A stretch of 43,691 nt of DNA from Rhodospirillaceae bacterium (lineage in GTDB: Bacteria > Pseudomonadota > Alphaproteobacteria > Rhodospirillales > Casp-alpha2). Within the stretch, counting starts at the first letter, position 1. Each line of letters starts with the position of its first letter. The stretch lies in contig JAERTE010000086.1 of assembly GCA_016845145.1 (NCBI GenBank), positions 1 to 43,691 of the forward strand, written 5' to 3'. The notes beneath the pieces are model-generated. The model ran no database searches. It was not told the origin of the DNA and was given only the letters and a program-made list of their open reading frames with translations. Positions 25,801 to 33,330 of the stretch are shown here, piece after piece. Made by a program: the position numbers and the translations under genes.

Positions 25801-26385
25801 TTTTGGGATCCGGTGTCGGGCGCCATTCGGCTGGCTGGTCACGACCTCAGGGATTTCAATCTCGACGATATGCGCGCGCGCTTCGCCTTGGTGGCGCAGG
25901 ACACCTATCTGTTCAATGATACGCTCGGCGCCAACATTCGATTGGCCAGGCCTGATGCTTCTGACGCGGACTTGGCGCAAGCCATTGAGCACGCCGCATT
26001 GGCGGACTTTATCCGGCAACTTCCAGAAGGCCTGGAGACGCAAGTGGGTGAGCGCGGTGTGCGTTTGTCGGGTGGTCAACGCCAGCGCGTGGCCATCGCC
26101 AGGGCGTTTTTGAAAGATGCACCGGTGCTGATTTTGGATGAAGCCACATCGCATCTCGACGCCCTGAGCGAACAAGCAGTCCGCGCTGCGTTGAAAGCAT
26201 TGATGCAAGATCGCACCACGGTCATTATTGCGCATCGGCTATCGACTGTGCGCGATGCCGATATCATCGCGGTGATTGATCACGGACGCCTGGCGGAAAC
26301 CGGAAGCCATGATGAATTGATCGCTAAAGATGGGCTTTACGCCCACTTAGTGCACAGACAGTTGGCCGGCGTGGCGGCTGAATAA
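22822..26385 (+). CDS. Fused double ABC exporter, CydDC-like (TMD-NBD-TMD-NBD)
   Basis: 1187-residue inner-membrane ABC protein containing two complete exporter halves. Half 1: six-helix TMD to about residue 320, Walker A GASGSGKS at 368-375, LSGGQRQR at about 472, Walker B LILDEALSAVD. Half 2: TMD from about 620, Walker A GPSGAGKT at 978-985, LSGGQRQR near 1083, Walker B LILDEATSHLD. Both sites look intact. The phrases LGPQHFGQRRTGD and YLPTLFVAALTP (half 1) and RRSGDLVAMATQDVEMVEYFFAHTLAP (half 2) resemble CydD and CydC, the heterodimer exporting glutathione/cysteine and needed for cytochrome bd assembly. No cydAB is nearby. It starts with TTG, with GGGAGAT upstream. Substrate undetermined. 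Confidence 0.85.
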   Translation: MYFDWRLWAFTEGARGRIAGTVTLGLLAAIVGIVRLALLGWLLAAVFGGQTIDELLLPIVGVGVAMVLRGVIEHARTMVSHHTAAHVQQRLRRRIYDKVVELGPQHFGQRRTGDVIVSLVDGVEQLETYFGQYLPTLFVAALTPLLIAGFALFLDAYIAVALLIAALATLFAPMVFHRLDHRNSMARSKAYKAFAADFLDSLQGLATLKAFGQSKARLALLDERAHELFRSTMWVLATNALSRGITDAGIAIGAAVALGVGAWRVTTGDASLQTLLIILMMGTEAFRPLRDLRALLHNGMVGQSAAISIFSILDQKPVVQDMTGAAVEPPKPSLAFENVVFCYPGSDEPAHRGLSFRVEVGERIGIVGASGSGKSTILKLLQRLYDPGEGAVRIGGIDARELDLQTLRAQMAVVSQDTHLFHGTVAENLAFGRPGASADDMRRAAESANADEFIRRLPQGYDTVIGERGVKLSGGQRQRIAIARALLRDAPILILDEALSAVDAENEWVIQEALNRLMQGRTTLIFAHRLSSIIDCDRIMVMQEGAVMDTGSHADLMARPGVYQDLMSAQAATKGARQQDAIVRTDVILDASSESSEVETPDEGIIQAEGLTWWQAFKVMFAEVRPWKGKLWLTLFCGVTRVMAFIGVGVAGALAVAAVKTGEPYMPYLYGLAVLAPVAGLFHWLESWIAHDMAFRMLTVMRIELFRKIDALAPAYLTRRRSGDLVAMATQDVEMVEYFFAHTLAPAFIALLVPALVLIALMQSHPLIALSLLPFLLFVAISPFLMRGRVDRLGSRTREALGELNAHAVDTVQGLAEIAAFQQEVQRGEEFHAKVGEYLRIRVPFFRDLSLQHAALEVATGLGGLAVVMAGAMLVQDHAIEPNLLPMLTILSMAAFLPVSEIAHVGRQLADTLGAARRLHAVDTEPVPVRDGVGTEVPSGAAGLTLENVDFKYDSRPEKAIDGISMDIPAGTTLALVGPSGAGKTTLANLLLRFWDPVSGAIRLAGHDLRDFNLDDMRARFALVAQDTYLFNDTLGANIRLARPDASDADLAQAIEHAALADFIRQLPEGLETQVGERGVRLSGGQRQRVAIARAFLKDAPVLILDEATSHLDALSEQAVRAALKALMQDRTTVIIAHRLSTVRDADIIAVIDHGRLAETGSHDELIAKDGLYAHLVHRQLAGVAAE

Positions 26386-26399
26386 ATGGGGGAAGACCA

Positions 26400-27944
26400 A
26401 TGACCAAACGCGTTGCCTTGATGGGTATGCATCTTGAGGCCAACAGTTTCGCGCCGACATCGACCGAGCAAGACTTCCGTACGTTGTGCTACATGGTCGG
26501 CGACGAAATGCTCGCTGATATTGCTAAGGATAACCCGAGCCAGCCGGCTGAGATCACCGCCTTCCACGACGAGATGAACGAACTGGGCATCGACTGGGAA
26601 CCCGTGCCGATCTTGATCACCGGCGCTGAGCCCGGCGGTCCGGTGGATGAAGATTTCTTCCAACGCACGAAGGCCGAAATGGAGCAGCGCCTCAAAAATG
26701 CGGGGCAACTGGATGGTGTTTTTTGTTCGTTGCATGGTGCCATGACGTCGACCGGTGGCGACGACCCGGATGGTGAATTGCTGGAAATGGTGCGACGTAT
26801 CGTTGGGCCGGATGTGCCCATCCTCTCGACCCTCGACCTGCACGCCAATATATCCGAGCGCATGGTCGAGATGGCGGATGTGCTGGTTTCCTACATCACC
26901 AATCCGCATGTCGACCAAGCTGAACGGGCTCAAGAATCGGCCGGCCTGATGTGTGAGATCTGGGATGGGATGAAACCCGAGGTCGCGTTCATTCGCCTGC
27001 CGTTGGTGTCGCCCTCAGTTGTGTTGTTGAGCGCCGAGGGCCCTTACGCTGATCTGATCAACTATGGTCAGAAAATGCAGACGGATATCATTGCCAATGT
27101 CTCAGTGGTTGCCGGGTTCGTCTATTCCAATACGCCCATGAACGGCATTGCGGTGATCGTCACTGCGCGGGGCGACAAGGAAGCGGCACGGACATTGGCC
27201 GCTGATATTGCGGAGCGGGGATGGGCCGACCGGAGGCGCTTTCGCAAGGATCTGACTTCGCTCGATGATGCCGTTGCCATGATGAAGGCAAATGGCGAAG
27301 ACGCATCGCGTCCTGCGCAGATTTTCGCTGATGTCGCCGACAATCCCGGCGGCGGCGGTCGCGGCAACACGACTTACGTGCTCAAGGCCTTGGTCGAGGC
27401 CGGTGTATCTGATTGCCTGTTTGGTGTCTTCCATGATCCGGCGCTCGTCCGTGTCGCCCAGGCTGCGGGCGAGGGGGCTAGCTTCGATGCCGTGTTCAAT
27501 GCCGAGACCGCAAGCGAGTTCTCTGAACGTTTCGCGGCACCCGTTCAGGTTTTGGGACTGCACGACGGAAAGATGGTCGGCACGCTGGGTATCTGGGCCG
27601 GGCGAAGTATCGATGTGGGCGCCACGGCGCTCTTGCAGGTAGGCGGTGTCAAGTTGGTGGTGATTACCAATCGCAAGCAATGCGCCGATCCGGTGTTCTT
27701 CCAAGAATTCGGTTTGGACATGGCTATGGCGCGAAGCGTCGTAGTCAAATCGCGCGGCCATTTCCGCGCCGGTTTCGCACCTTACTTCGATAACGCCCAT
27801 ACATTGGAAATCGACGTGCCCGGTCTGACCTCGCCAGTGCTGAAGAACTTCAATTTCGACCGTTTGCCGCGCCCGGTTTATTCCTTGGATGAAAACGCCA
27901 CTTGGGACGGCCCGCCGTGGTTGGAAGAACAGCGGAGACAATGA
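26400..27944 (+). CDS. M81-family metallopeptidase (MlrC-like)
   Basis: 514-residue protein of the M81/MlrC family, named after microcystinase C, which cleaves linearised microcystin; most homologues have unknown substrates. Family motifs: HLEANSF at 11-17, SLHGAM at about 110, DLHAN at 146-150 (putative zinc site), and DNPGGGGRGNTT near 314-325. No signal peptide, so a cytoplasmic enzyme acting after import. It is 14 bp downstream of the fused exporter and shares the strand with the whole importer operon. Microcystin degradation is not implied: there is no mlrA or mlrB. Confidence 0.9.
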   Translation: MTKRVALMGMHLEANSFAPTSTEQDFRTLCYMVGDEMLADIAKDNPSQPAEITAFHDEMNELGIDWEPVPILITGAEPGGPVDEDFFQRTKAEMEQRLKNAGQLDGVFCSLHGAMTSTGGDDPDGELLEMVRRIVGPDVPILSTLDLHANISERMVEMADVLVSYITNPHVDQAERAQESAGLMCEIWDGMKPEVAFIRLPLVSPSVVLLSAEGPYADLINYGQKMQTDIIANVSVVAGFVYSNTPMNGIAVIVTARGDKEAARTLAADIAERGWADRRRFRKDLTSLDDAVAMMKANGEDASRPAQIFADVADNPGGGGRGNTTYVLKALVEAGVSDCLFGVFHDPALVRVAQAAGEGASFDAVFNAETASEFSERFAAPVQVLGLHDGKMVGTLGIWAGRSIDVGATALLQVGGVKLVVITNRKQCADPVFFQEFGLDMAMARSVVVKSRGHFRAGFAPYFDNAHTLEIDVPGLTSPVLKNFNFDRLPRPVYSLDENATWDGPPWLEEQRRQ

Positions 27945-27945
27945 A

Positions 27946-28830
27946 ATGAGCGCAAAAGGTCCTTTCCGTAGTTGGTTGTTCGCCCCCGGCAACCACGAAC
28001 GCCGGGTGGAGAAAGCGTTGGGTTTGGACGCCGATGCTGTGATCCTGGACTTGGAAGATGCTGTTGCGATCGCCGAGAAACCGGCAACGCGGGCCATGGT
28101 CGTTGACGCTATGCAAGGACCGCGTTCCGGTCTTGGGTATATCCGGGTCAACGCCTACGACACGGATTTCTGCTACAGCGACATTTGCGCTGTCGTGCAT
28201 GCGGGTGTTGATGGAATTGTGTTGCCGAAACTGGAGAGCGCTGACCAAATCAAGAGCGTCGATTGGCTGGTCAGCCAGCTTGAACGCGATGCGGGGTTGC
28301 CTATTGGCGCTCTGGACATCATGCCGATCATCGAGACAGGCCTGGGCGTTGCCAATGTACGCTCGATCGCCGAGGCCGGCACGCGGGTCCGCCGGTTGAG
28401 CTTCGGTGGCGGGGATTATTCGAAAGACATGGCTATGAACTGGACGCGTGGTGAAGCCGAAATGGCGCATGCGCGCGCCGAAATTGCGCTGGCCAGCCGT
28501 GCGAGCGGCCTGGAGGCCCCCATCGATACGGTTTGGATCCATATCGGCGAGCTCGATGCCTGCCGGGCCTCAACCGAGACCGTTTGCGATATGGGCTATC
28601 AAGGTAAGCTCTGCATCCACCCCGAGCAGGTCGGCGTCGTGAATGACGTGTTCACGCCCACGGCCGAAGCCGTCGCGTTCGCCGAAAAAGTTGTCGCCGC
28701 GTTCGAGGAAGCGGAGGCGGCGGGATTGGCGTCAATCCAGGTCGACGGTTACTTCGTCGATTACCCGATTGTCGATCAGGCCCAGCGTACGCTTGATCTG
28801 ATCCGGAATATCAACGCTAAGGCAACCTGA
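27946..28830 (+). CDS. HpcH/HpaI aldolase / citrate lyase beta-subunit family (CitE/malyl-CoA lyase-like)
   Basis: 294-residue TIM-barrel lyase. It begins with the family phrase RSWLFAPGNHERRVEKAL, followed by DAVILDLEDAV at 30-40 (metal and substrate region), IRVNA at 66-70 containing the catalytic arginine, PIIET and GGGDYSKDM. CitE-like enzymes cleave or form acyl-CoA esters such as malyl-CoA or citramalyl-CoA using Mg2+. The ATG at 27946 is one base after the M81 stop, with GGAGAC upstream, so the two are coupled. It is convergent with the next gene, with four bases between stops. Substrate unknown. Confidence 0.92.
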   Translation: MSAKGPFRSWLFAPGNHERRVEKALGLDADAVILDLEDAVAIAEKPATRAMVVDAMQGPRSGLGYIRVNAYDTDFCYSDICAVVHAGVDGIVLPKLESADQIKSVDWLVSQLERDAGLPIGALDIMPIIETGLGVANVRSIAEAGTRVRRLSFGGGDYSKDMAMNWTRGEAEMAHARAEIALASRASGLEAPIDTVWIHIGELDACRASTETVCDMGYQGKLCIHPEQVGVVNDVFTPTAEAVAFAEKVVAAFEEAEAAGLASIQVDGYFVDYPIVDQAQRTLDLIRNINAKAT

Positions 28831-28834
28831 ACAC

Positions 28835-29554
28835 TTACCAACCGCCGGACCCTCCACCGGACCCAGAGTCGTCCCCATCATTGCCCGGATTGCCGCCGTC
28901 GCTATCGCCCTGCATTTCGCGGTCTTGACGTTGCTTGCTGGTGTCGCCTGCGGCGCGTCGTCGCCTTCGCCGTCGGATATTCACAAACACCAGGAAAACA
29001 GCACCCGCTGCCAATGAGAAGAACAAGATAGAACCAGCGTCTAGCTCGTCTCCCGTTCCCCTATTCTCCAACCCGACAACAATCATTCGCACGCCGTCCA
29101 AAATCCCCAGTTCGAACCGACCGGCGCGGAAATGCGGCACGATTGTTCCATCAATGATCTCAGTTACCTTGGCGTCAGTAAGTGATGCACGCAAACCCTC
29201 GCCAAGATGGACGCGCACTTTGCGTTCCGCCGGAGAGACTACGAACAAGCCGTTCCGTGCCTCGGCGCTGACATCCATATTCCACAAACGGCCAATTTCA
29301 CGGGCGGCGTTTTCGATATCATTTCCGCGAAGCGAGGCCAGCGTTACCACGAAAATTAAATTGGAGGTCTTTGTCTCATGGTCAGACAGAAGCTTCTGGA
29401 GTTCTGAAACCGTCCCAGGCGTGATGATGTTGGCTTCGTCCGTGACGCGCCCTGCGCTACGCGGCCAGTCGGAATCATTCGCCCAAGCGATTGTGGCGGC
29501 ATGCGTAACAAGCAAGGCCAATACTGCAATGCATCGGGCGCGAAGTATCTTCAT
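28835..29554 (-). CDS. TPM-domain (YgcG/Psb32-type) membrane-anchored protein
   Basis: 239-residue envelope protein. It has a signal peptide (residues 1 to about 26, cleavage near AWA), a TPM domain at about 30-155 beginning with GRVTDEANIITPGTVSELQKLL and containing the NGLFVVSPAERKVRVHLGEG block, one membrane helix at about 170-188, an Arg-rich cytoplasmic patch, and a low-complexity Gly/Asp/Ser tail ending SGSGGGSGGW as in YgcG proteins. TPM proteins have been linked to phosphatase activity and membrane protein repair in other organisms; no role is known here. Start at 29554 is preferred because the frame upstream overlaps the SDR stop region. Last gene of the CoA operon, possibly unrelated in function. 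Confidence 0.87.
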   Translation of the reverse strand: MKILRARCIAVLALLVTHAATIAWANDSDWPRSAGRVTDEANIITPGTVSELQKLLSDHETKTSNLIFVVTLASLRGNDIENAAREIGRLWNMDVSAEARNGLFVVSPAERKVRVHLGEGLRASLTDAKVTEIIDGTIVPHFRAGRFELGILDGVRMIVVGLENRGTGDELDAGSILFFSLAAGAVFLVFVNIRRRRRRRAAGDTSKQRQDREMQGDSDGGNPGNDGDDSGSGGGSGGW

Positions 29555-29565
29555 TCGATAATTCA

Positions 29566-30324
29566 CTAAACTCCCAAATACAGCCCGCCGTTGACGTGCA
29601 TGGTCTGGCCGGTGATGTAGTCGGCTTCGGGGAGGCACAGATAGTGGATCATGCCGGCGATTTCATTGACGTCTCCAAACCGATCAATGGCCGGTTTCTG
29701 GACCAGCGGCGGGCGAGCGCCTGCCGATGCCGGACGCTCTGTATCGATGTGCCCAGGCGAGACGACGTTGCAGGTGATGCCGTGTGGTGCCAGTTCCACC
29801 GCCAAGGCACGTGTCAGCCCGACCAGCCCGGCCTTGGCCGTCACCGCGTGCGCCCGGTTGGCGGTGCCGATATAGGTGGATATGCCGCCCAGCGTAATAA
29901 TCCGTCCCCAACCCTTAGCTTTCATATGGGTTGCGCCTGCGCGGGCGCAAAGAAAGGTCCCATCGAGTGGCACAGCCAAAGTCTGGTGCCATTCATCCAG
30001 CGTGATTTCCTGGAACGGTTTTTGCGCCCGGATCGATGCGTTGCAGACCAAAATGTCGATGCCGCCGAAGGCCTTCACTGCGGCATCAATAAGGCCGTTA
30101 GCGCCGTCCTCGGTGGTGATATCGGCGATGTGCGCTACAGCACGGCCACCTGCCTCAAAAATTTCGTGCGCCACGGCGTCGGCGGCTTCGCGATCCTGCA
30201 CGGCGTTGACGACGACAGAGACGCCGTACTCCGCCAGCCGTTTGGCCGTGGCCCGTCCGATGTTGCGGGCCGATCCCGTTACGACGGCAACTCTGCCTTC
30301 CAATGGGGTTTCGCTATCGGTCAT
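29566..30324 (-). CDS. SDR-family protein (annotated-FabG type) with a degenerate catalytic tetrad
   Basis: 252-residue short-chain dehydrogenase/reductase fold. The cofactor motif TGSARNIG at 16-23 and NAS at 95-97 are present, and the C-terminal block GQTMHVNGGLYLGV is canonical. The active site is not. Aligning by Lys164 of TAKAGL, the Tyr position is Ala160 (with His159 next to it), the Ser position is Gly147, and the helix-4 Asn position is Pro119 in VPLDGTF. Only the lysine of the N-S-Y-K tetrad remains. I infer a divergent SDR subfamily using a different chemistry or a non-catalytic role. It is encoded between an enoyl-CoA hydratase and the TPM gene, 4 bp after the hydratase-side neighbour. 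Confidence 0.88.
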   Translation of the reverse strand: MTDSETPLEGRVAVVTGSARNIGRATAKRLAEYGVSVVVNAVQDREAADAVAHEIFEAGGRAVAHIADITTEDGANGLIDAAVKAFGGIDILVCNASIRAQKPFQEITLDEWHQTLAVPLDGTFLCARAGATHMKAKGWGRIITLGGISTYIGTANRAHAVTAKAGLVGLTRALAVELAPHGITCNVVSPGHIDTERPASAGARPPLVQKPAIDRFGDVNEIAGMIHYLCLPEADYITGQTMHVNGGLYLGV

Positions 30325-30328
30325 GTGT

Positions 30329-31147
30329 TCAGTTGCCTTTGAATTCTGGTTTGCGTTTGGAAACGAAGGCGCCGACGCCTTCGGCGAAATCGTCGGTCGT
30401 GGCGCATTCAGCGAAACCTTGGGTTTCCGCGTCTAACTGTGTCGACAGTGTGTTGTTGAGCGATTGGTTCAAAAGCGCCTTGGTATTGGCGTAAGCCCGA
30501 GCCGGGCCGGCGGTTAGCCGCGCAGCCAGCTTATCGACCTCGGCGTCCAACTCATCGCCCGCGACCACGCGGTTGACCAAGCCCCAACGTTCCGCCGTGG
30601 CAGCGTCGAAACGGTCTCCCAAAAGCGCGATTTCCATAGCGCGTTTCATACCCGTGGCGCGCGGCAGGAAAAACGTCGATCCGCCGTCAGGACTGGTACC
30701 CAGATGGCAATAGGCGAGCGTGAAAAACGCATCCTCGCTGGCCAGCACCAAATCGCAGGTGAGCATAACGCTAACCCCGGCACCTGCTGCCGCTCCCCGC
30801 ACCTTGCCGATGATCGGTTGCGGCATTTCGCGCATGTTGGTGGTGGCTACATGGAAGGTGTTGATCAAGTTTTCGAAATAGTGTCGACGTGCGGTGCGAT
30901 CGGGGGTTTCGTCCAACTTCTCGCCAAAGGTCTTGATGTCGCCGCCGGCCATGAAATGGTTGCCGGCACCGCTCAACACCATGCAGCGAATGGATTGGTC
31001 GGCCCGGATCGCGCCGGTGATGGCGCCCAGCGCATCGGCCAGATCTTCATCAAGCGCATTCAGGGAATCGGGCCGGTTGAAGACCACATTGGCGACGCCG
31101 TCCTGAACCTCGACCAGCATACTGTCGTTGGGGGATGTGATCGTCAT
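30329..31147 (-). CDS. Enoyl-CoA hydratase/isomerase family protein
   Basis: 272-residue crotonase-fold enzyme acting on acyl-CoA thioesters. Oxyanion-hole segments are GAGNHFMAGGDIK at about 60-72 and KVRGAAAGAGVSVMLTCDL. The sequence LGTSPDGGSTFFLPRATG carries an Asp where hydratases have the second Glu, as in isomerase-like members (PaaG type), so it is more likely an isomerase or a specialised hydratase. C-terminal FVSKRKPEFKG is typical. The ATG overlaps the CoA-transferase stop (ATGA, 31144-31147). Confidence 0.92.
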   Translation of the reverse strand: MTITSPNDSMLVEVQDGVANVVFNRPDSLNALDEDLADALGAITGAIRADQSIRCMVLSGAGNHFMAGGDIKTFGEKLDETPDRTARRHYFENLINTFHVATTNMREMPQPIIGKVRGAAAGAGVSVMLTCDLVLASEDAFFTLAYCHLGTSPDGGSTFFLPRATGMKRAMEIALLGDRFDAATAERWGLVNRVVAGDELDAEVDKLAARLTAGPARAYANTKALLNQSLNNTLSTQLDAETQGFAECATTDDFAEGVGAFVSKRKPEFKGN

Positions 31148-32340
31148 GTGGCTGTCTCCTCTTTTGGCAGCGTCAGGGCTCCCGCCTCAAGCAAGGCATC
31201 GATGTCTTGTTCGGACTTTCCCATGGCGCTGAGAATATTGCGTCCATGTTGGCCCAGGTCCGCCGGCGGCAATTCGCTTGAGCCAGCATCGTCGGGGAAC
31301 ATGCCGGGGATGGTTGGAAACGGCAAGCTGCCGATTCCGGAAAATTCGACCATTGGTGCCATATTGGTCTCGACGACGTGTTCATCTTCGAGCCAGTCGC
31401 CGAAGCCGTATATTCTGTCGGCCAGGATGTCGTGTTCACGGAACATTTTCACCCAATCCGCGGACGGGCGTTTTTTGAATTGGGCGGCGATGACCGGACC
31501 CAGCGTGTCCATGTGCTCGGCGCGGGTTTCGAAATTGGCGTAACGAGGATCGTCAACCAATTCCGGTACACCCAGGCATTCGCAGATGGATTTGAACTGC
31601 TGCTCTTTTACGAGAGCCAGTCCAACGTAGCCATCTGCCGTTTCGTACGATCCGGCCGGCGCATTGAGCAAGCGAGGCGTGCCACCCTCTAGGTGATATT
31701 CGATGATCTTCGGCGCGAGGAAGGCCCCCAGCGTTTGTGACAGGTTCGCGTCGATAAGCAGTCCTTCTTTCTCATCATCGCGCCCGGCCAGTGCAGCGGC
31801 AGCGGCCTGGAAGGCATAGACGCCCGTGGTGGTGTCGGGGATCAGGGTGCCGACCCTGTGCGGTGCGCCATCAGATCCAAGGTTGACCGAACATAAGCCC
31901 GAGAAAGATTGGATGACGGTATCCGACCCTGGCCGGTCGGCGTAGGGGCCGGTTTGGCCGAAACCGCTGACCGCGACGTAGATAATCTTGGGGTTGACCG
32001 CTTTCACGGCTTCATAGCCTACGCCTAAGCGCTTGGCGACGCCGGGGCGGAAGCTCTCAACCATGACATCTGCGTTTCGGGCCATTTCCAGCACCAGTTC
32101 GCGCGACTCGTCCTTTTTCAGGTTCAGGCAAATACTGTGCTTGGCGCGGTTGGCAACGATGGACAACGCCGTGTGGTCACCGAATCTCGTGCCGATATGG
32201 CGCACCCAATCGCCTTCCGGCGGTTCCACCTTAGTGACGTCGGCACCATACATGGCAAACAGGCCGGCGCAGTATGGACCGGCAAAACCCTGAGAAATGT
32301 CGAGGACTTTCAGGCCCTTATAGGGCGCGCGATAGCTCAT
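31144..32340 (-). CDS. Class III CoA-transferase (CaiB/BaiF/formyl-CoA transferase family)
   Basis: 398-residue enzyme that moves CoA between carboxylic acids through aspartyl intermediates. The start has the family phrase LKVLDISQGFAGPYCAGLFAMYGADVTKVEPP, with SFRPGVAKRLGVGYE at about 96-110. Asp169 in TLIPDTTTG occupies the position of the catalytic aspartate of formyl-CoA transferase. It activates a carboxylate, which the enoyl-CoA hydratase/isomerase and SDR-like proteins encoded next could process. It begins 74 bp after the secreted-protein stop, so it may start its own transcript. Confidence 0.93.
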   Translation of the reverse strand: MSYRAPYKGLKVLDISQGFAGPYCAGLFAMYGADVTKVEPPEGDWVRHIGTRFGDHTALSIVANRAKHSICLNLKKDESRELVLEMARNADVMVESFRPGVAKRLGVGYEAVKAVNPKIIYVAVSGFGQTGPYADRPGSDTVIQSFSGLCSVNLGSDGAPHRVGTLIPDTTTGVYAFQAAAAALAGRDDEKEGLLIDANLSQTLGAFLAPKIIEYHLEGGTPRLLNAPAGSYETADGYVGLALVKEQQFKSICECLGVPELVDDPRYANFETRAEHMDTLGPVIAAQFKKRPSADWVKMFREHDILADRIYGFGDWLEDEHVVETNMAPMVEFSGIGSLPFPTIPGMFPDDAGSSELPPADLGQHGRNILSAMGKSEQDIDALLEAGALTLPKEETAT

Positions 32341-32414
32341 GCAATATCCGGGGCCGTGGCGCCCCCCTCCCTGACGCCACGGATGTGGCGATGATCTTGA
32401 TGTCGCCCCGGCGT

Positions 32415-33221
32415 TTAGCTGCCGGGCTTCGAGTTCCAGTATTCTATATTCAGGTCGCGAATCAAGTCATCGTGTCGATATTGCATGCACCAGCGAAGCC
32501 CCCCATACGAATGGCGTGACGCTGCGGTTTCACAGTGGCGGAGTTCGGCGCGTGCTTGCTTCAGTGCAGGGGCTCCATCGGATTGTCCGAATTCGTCCTT
32601 CACGGCACGCTCCCATGCGTGAGCGACGACACTGGTATCCGGTATTCCGGTCGTCGGCAACCTGTTGACGAACTGGGCCAACGTCCTCACCGTGCGCGCG
32701 CGCGGCGCGGCATCGACGATCTCTGCACCTTGCTTACGGCGCCACTGCGTGACGTAAGCGATTTCTTTTTCCGATAGCGGCTCGGGATCGTATCGCACCG
32801 GTTCGGGCAACAGTGCGGCTGCAGGGCTGATACGCAACGCGACTTCCATTTTCGCTCCGCCGAAGAGATCAAGGAGATGTTTCTCATCAATCATGGCGGT
32901 CACGGCCATGAAATCGCGGCTGGAGACGAACTCGAGTGCCGGTGTCGCGCCAATGACGCGTTCACGGCCTTGCGCGCGGATAACCAGCTGGAAATCGCTC
33001 AAGGCCGCCGCTTTGTATGGGGTGCCACGCCGAGGGATTGCGCGTTCGCGCTGAAGGCAATAGCTCGATAGTTCTGCCGTGCATCGGCCATCGCTACAAA
33101 CGAAAGGAACGCCGGCATCACTGGGCAGGACGGCAATGATCTGTGGCGCGGCTTGGGCGGGTATCGACAGGACAGATACAAGCAATCCCGCAGCCATACA
33201 GGGTATCGGAAAACAGCGCAT
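32415..33221 (-). CDS. Secreted protein of unknown family
   Basis: 268 residues, with a clear Sec signal peptide (about 27 residues, cleavage near PAQA-AP), so periplasmic or exported. The mature part has cysteines in VCSDGRC and SSYC near the start and in RHCET and RWCMQ near the end, possibly two disulfides. No membrane helix or recognised motif is visible in the mature chain. I chose the ATG at 33221, with GAGG 8 bases upstream; ATG 33227 and GTG 33230 are also in frame. It lies between the FAD-oxidase gene and the CoA-transferase gene on the same strand. I do not recognise the family. Confidence 0.75.
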   Translation of the reverse strand: MRCFPIPCMAAGLLVSVLSIPAQAAPQIIAVLPSDAGVPFVCSDGRCTAELSSYCLQRERAIPRRGTPYKAAALSDFQLVIRAQGRERVIGATPALEFVSSRDFMAVTAMIDEKHLLDLFGGAKMEVALRISPAAALLPEPVRYDPEPLSEKEIAYVTQWRRKQGAEIVDAAPRARTVRTLAQFVNRLPTTGIPDTSVVAHAWERAVKDEFGQSDGAPALKQARAELRHCETAASRHSYGGLRWCMQYRHDDLIRDLNIEYWNSKPGS

Positions 33222-33330
33222 GGGCATCACCTCGCAAATTATGACAGCCCGCGCCGACCCACCGCCGCGGGCTCGTAATACGATTGTAACCGATTTCCCG
33301 ATTTTCAGCTACCGTGACGTTGTCAACCTA

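Noticed and set aside
26400..27944. Microcystin-degradation (mlr) cluster
   Set aside because: Only an MlrC-family gene is present; mlrA and mlrB are missing and the M81 family is widespread with other substrates.
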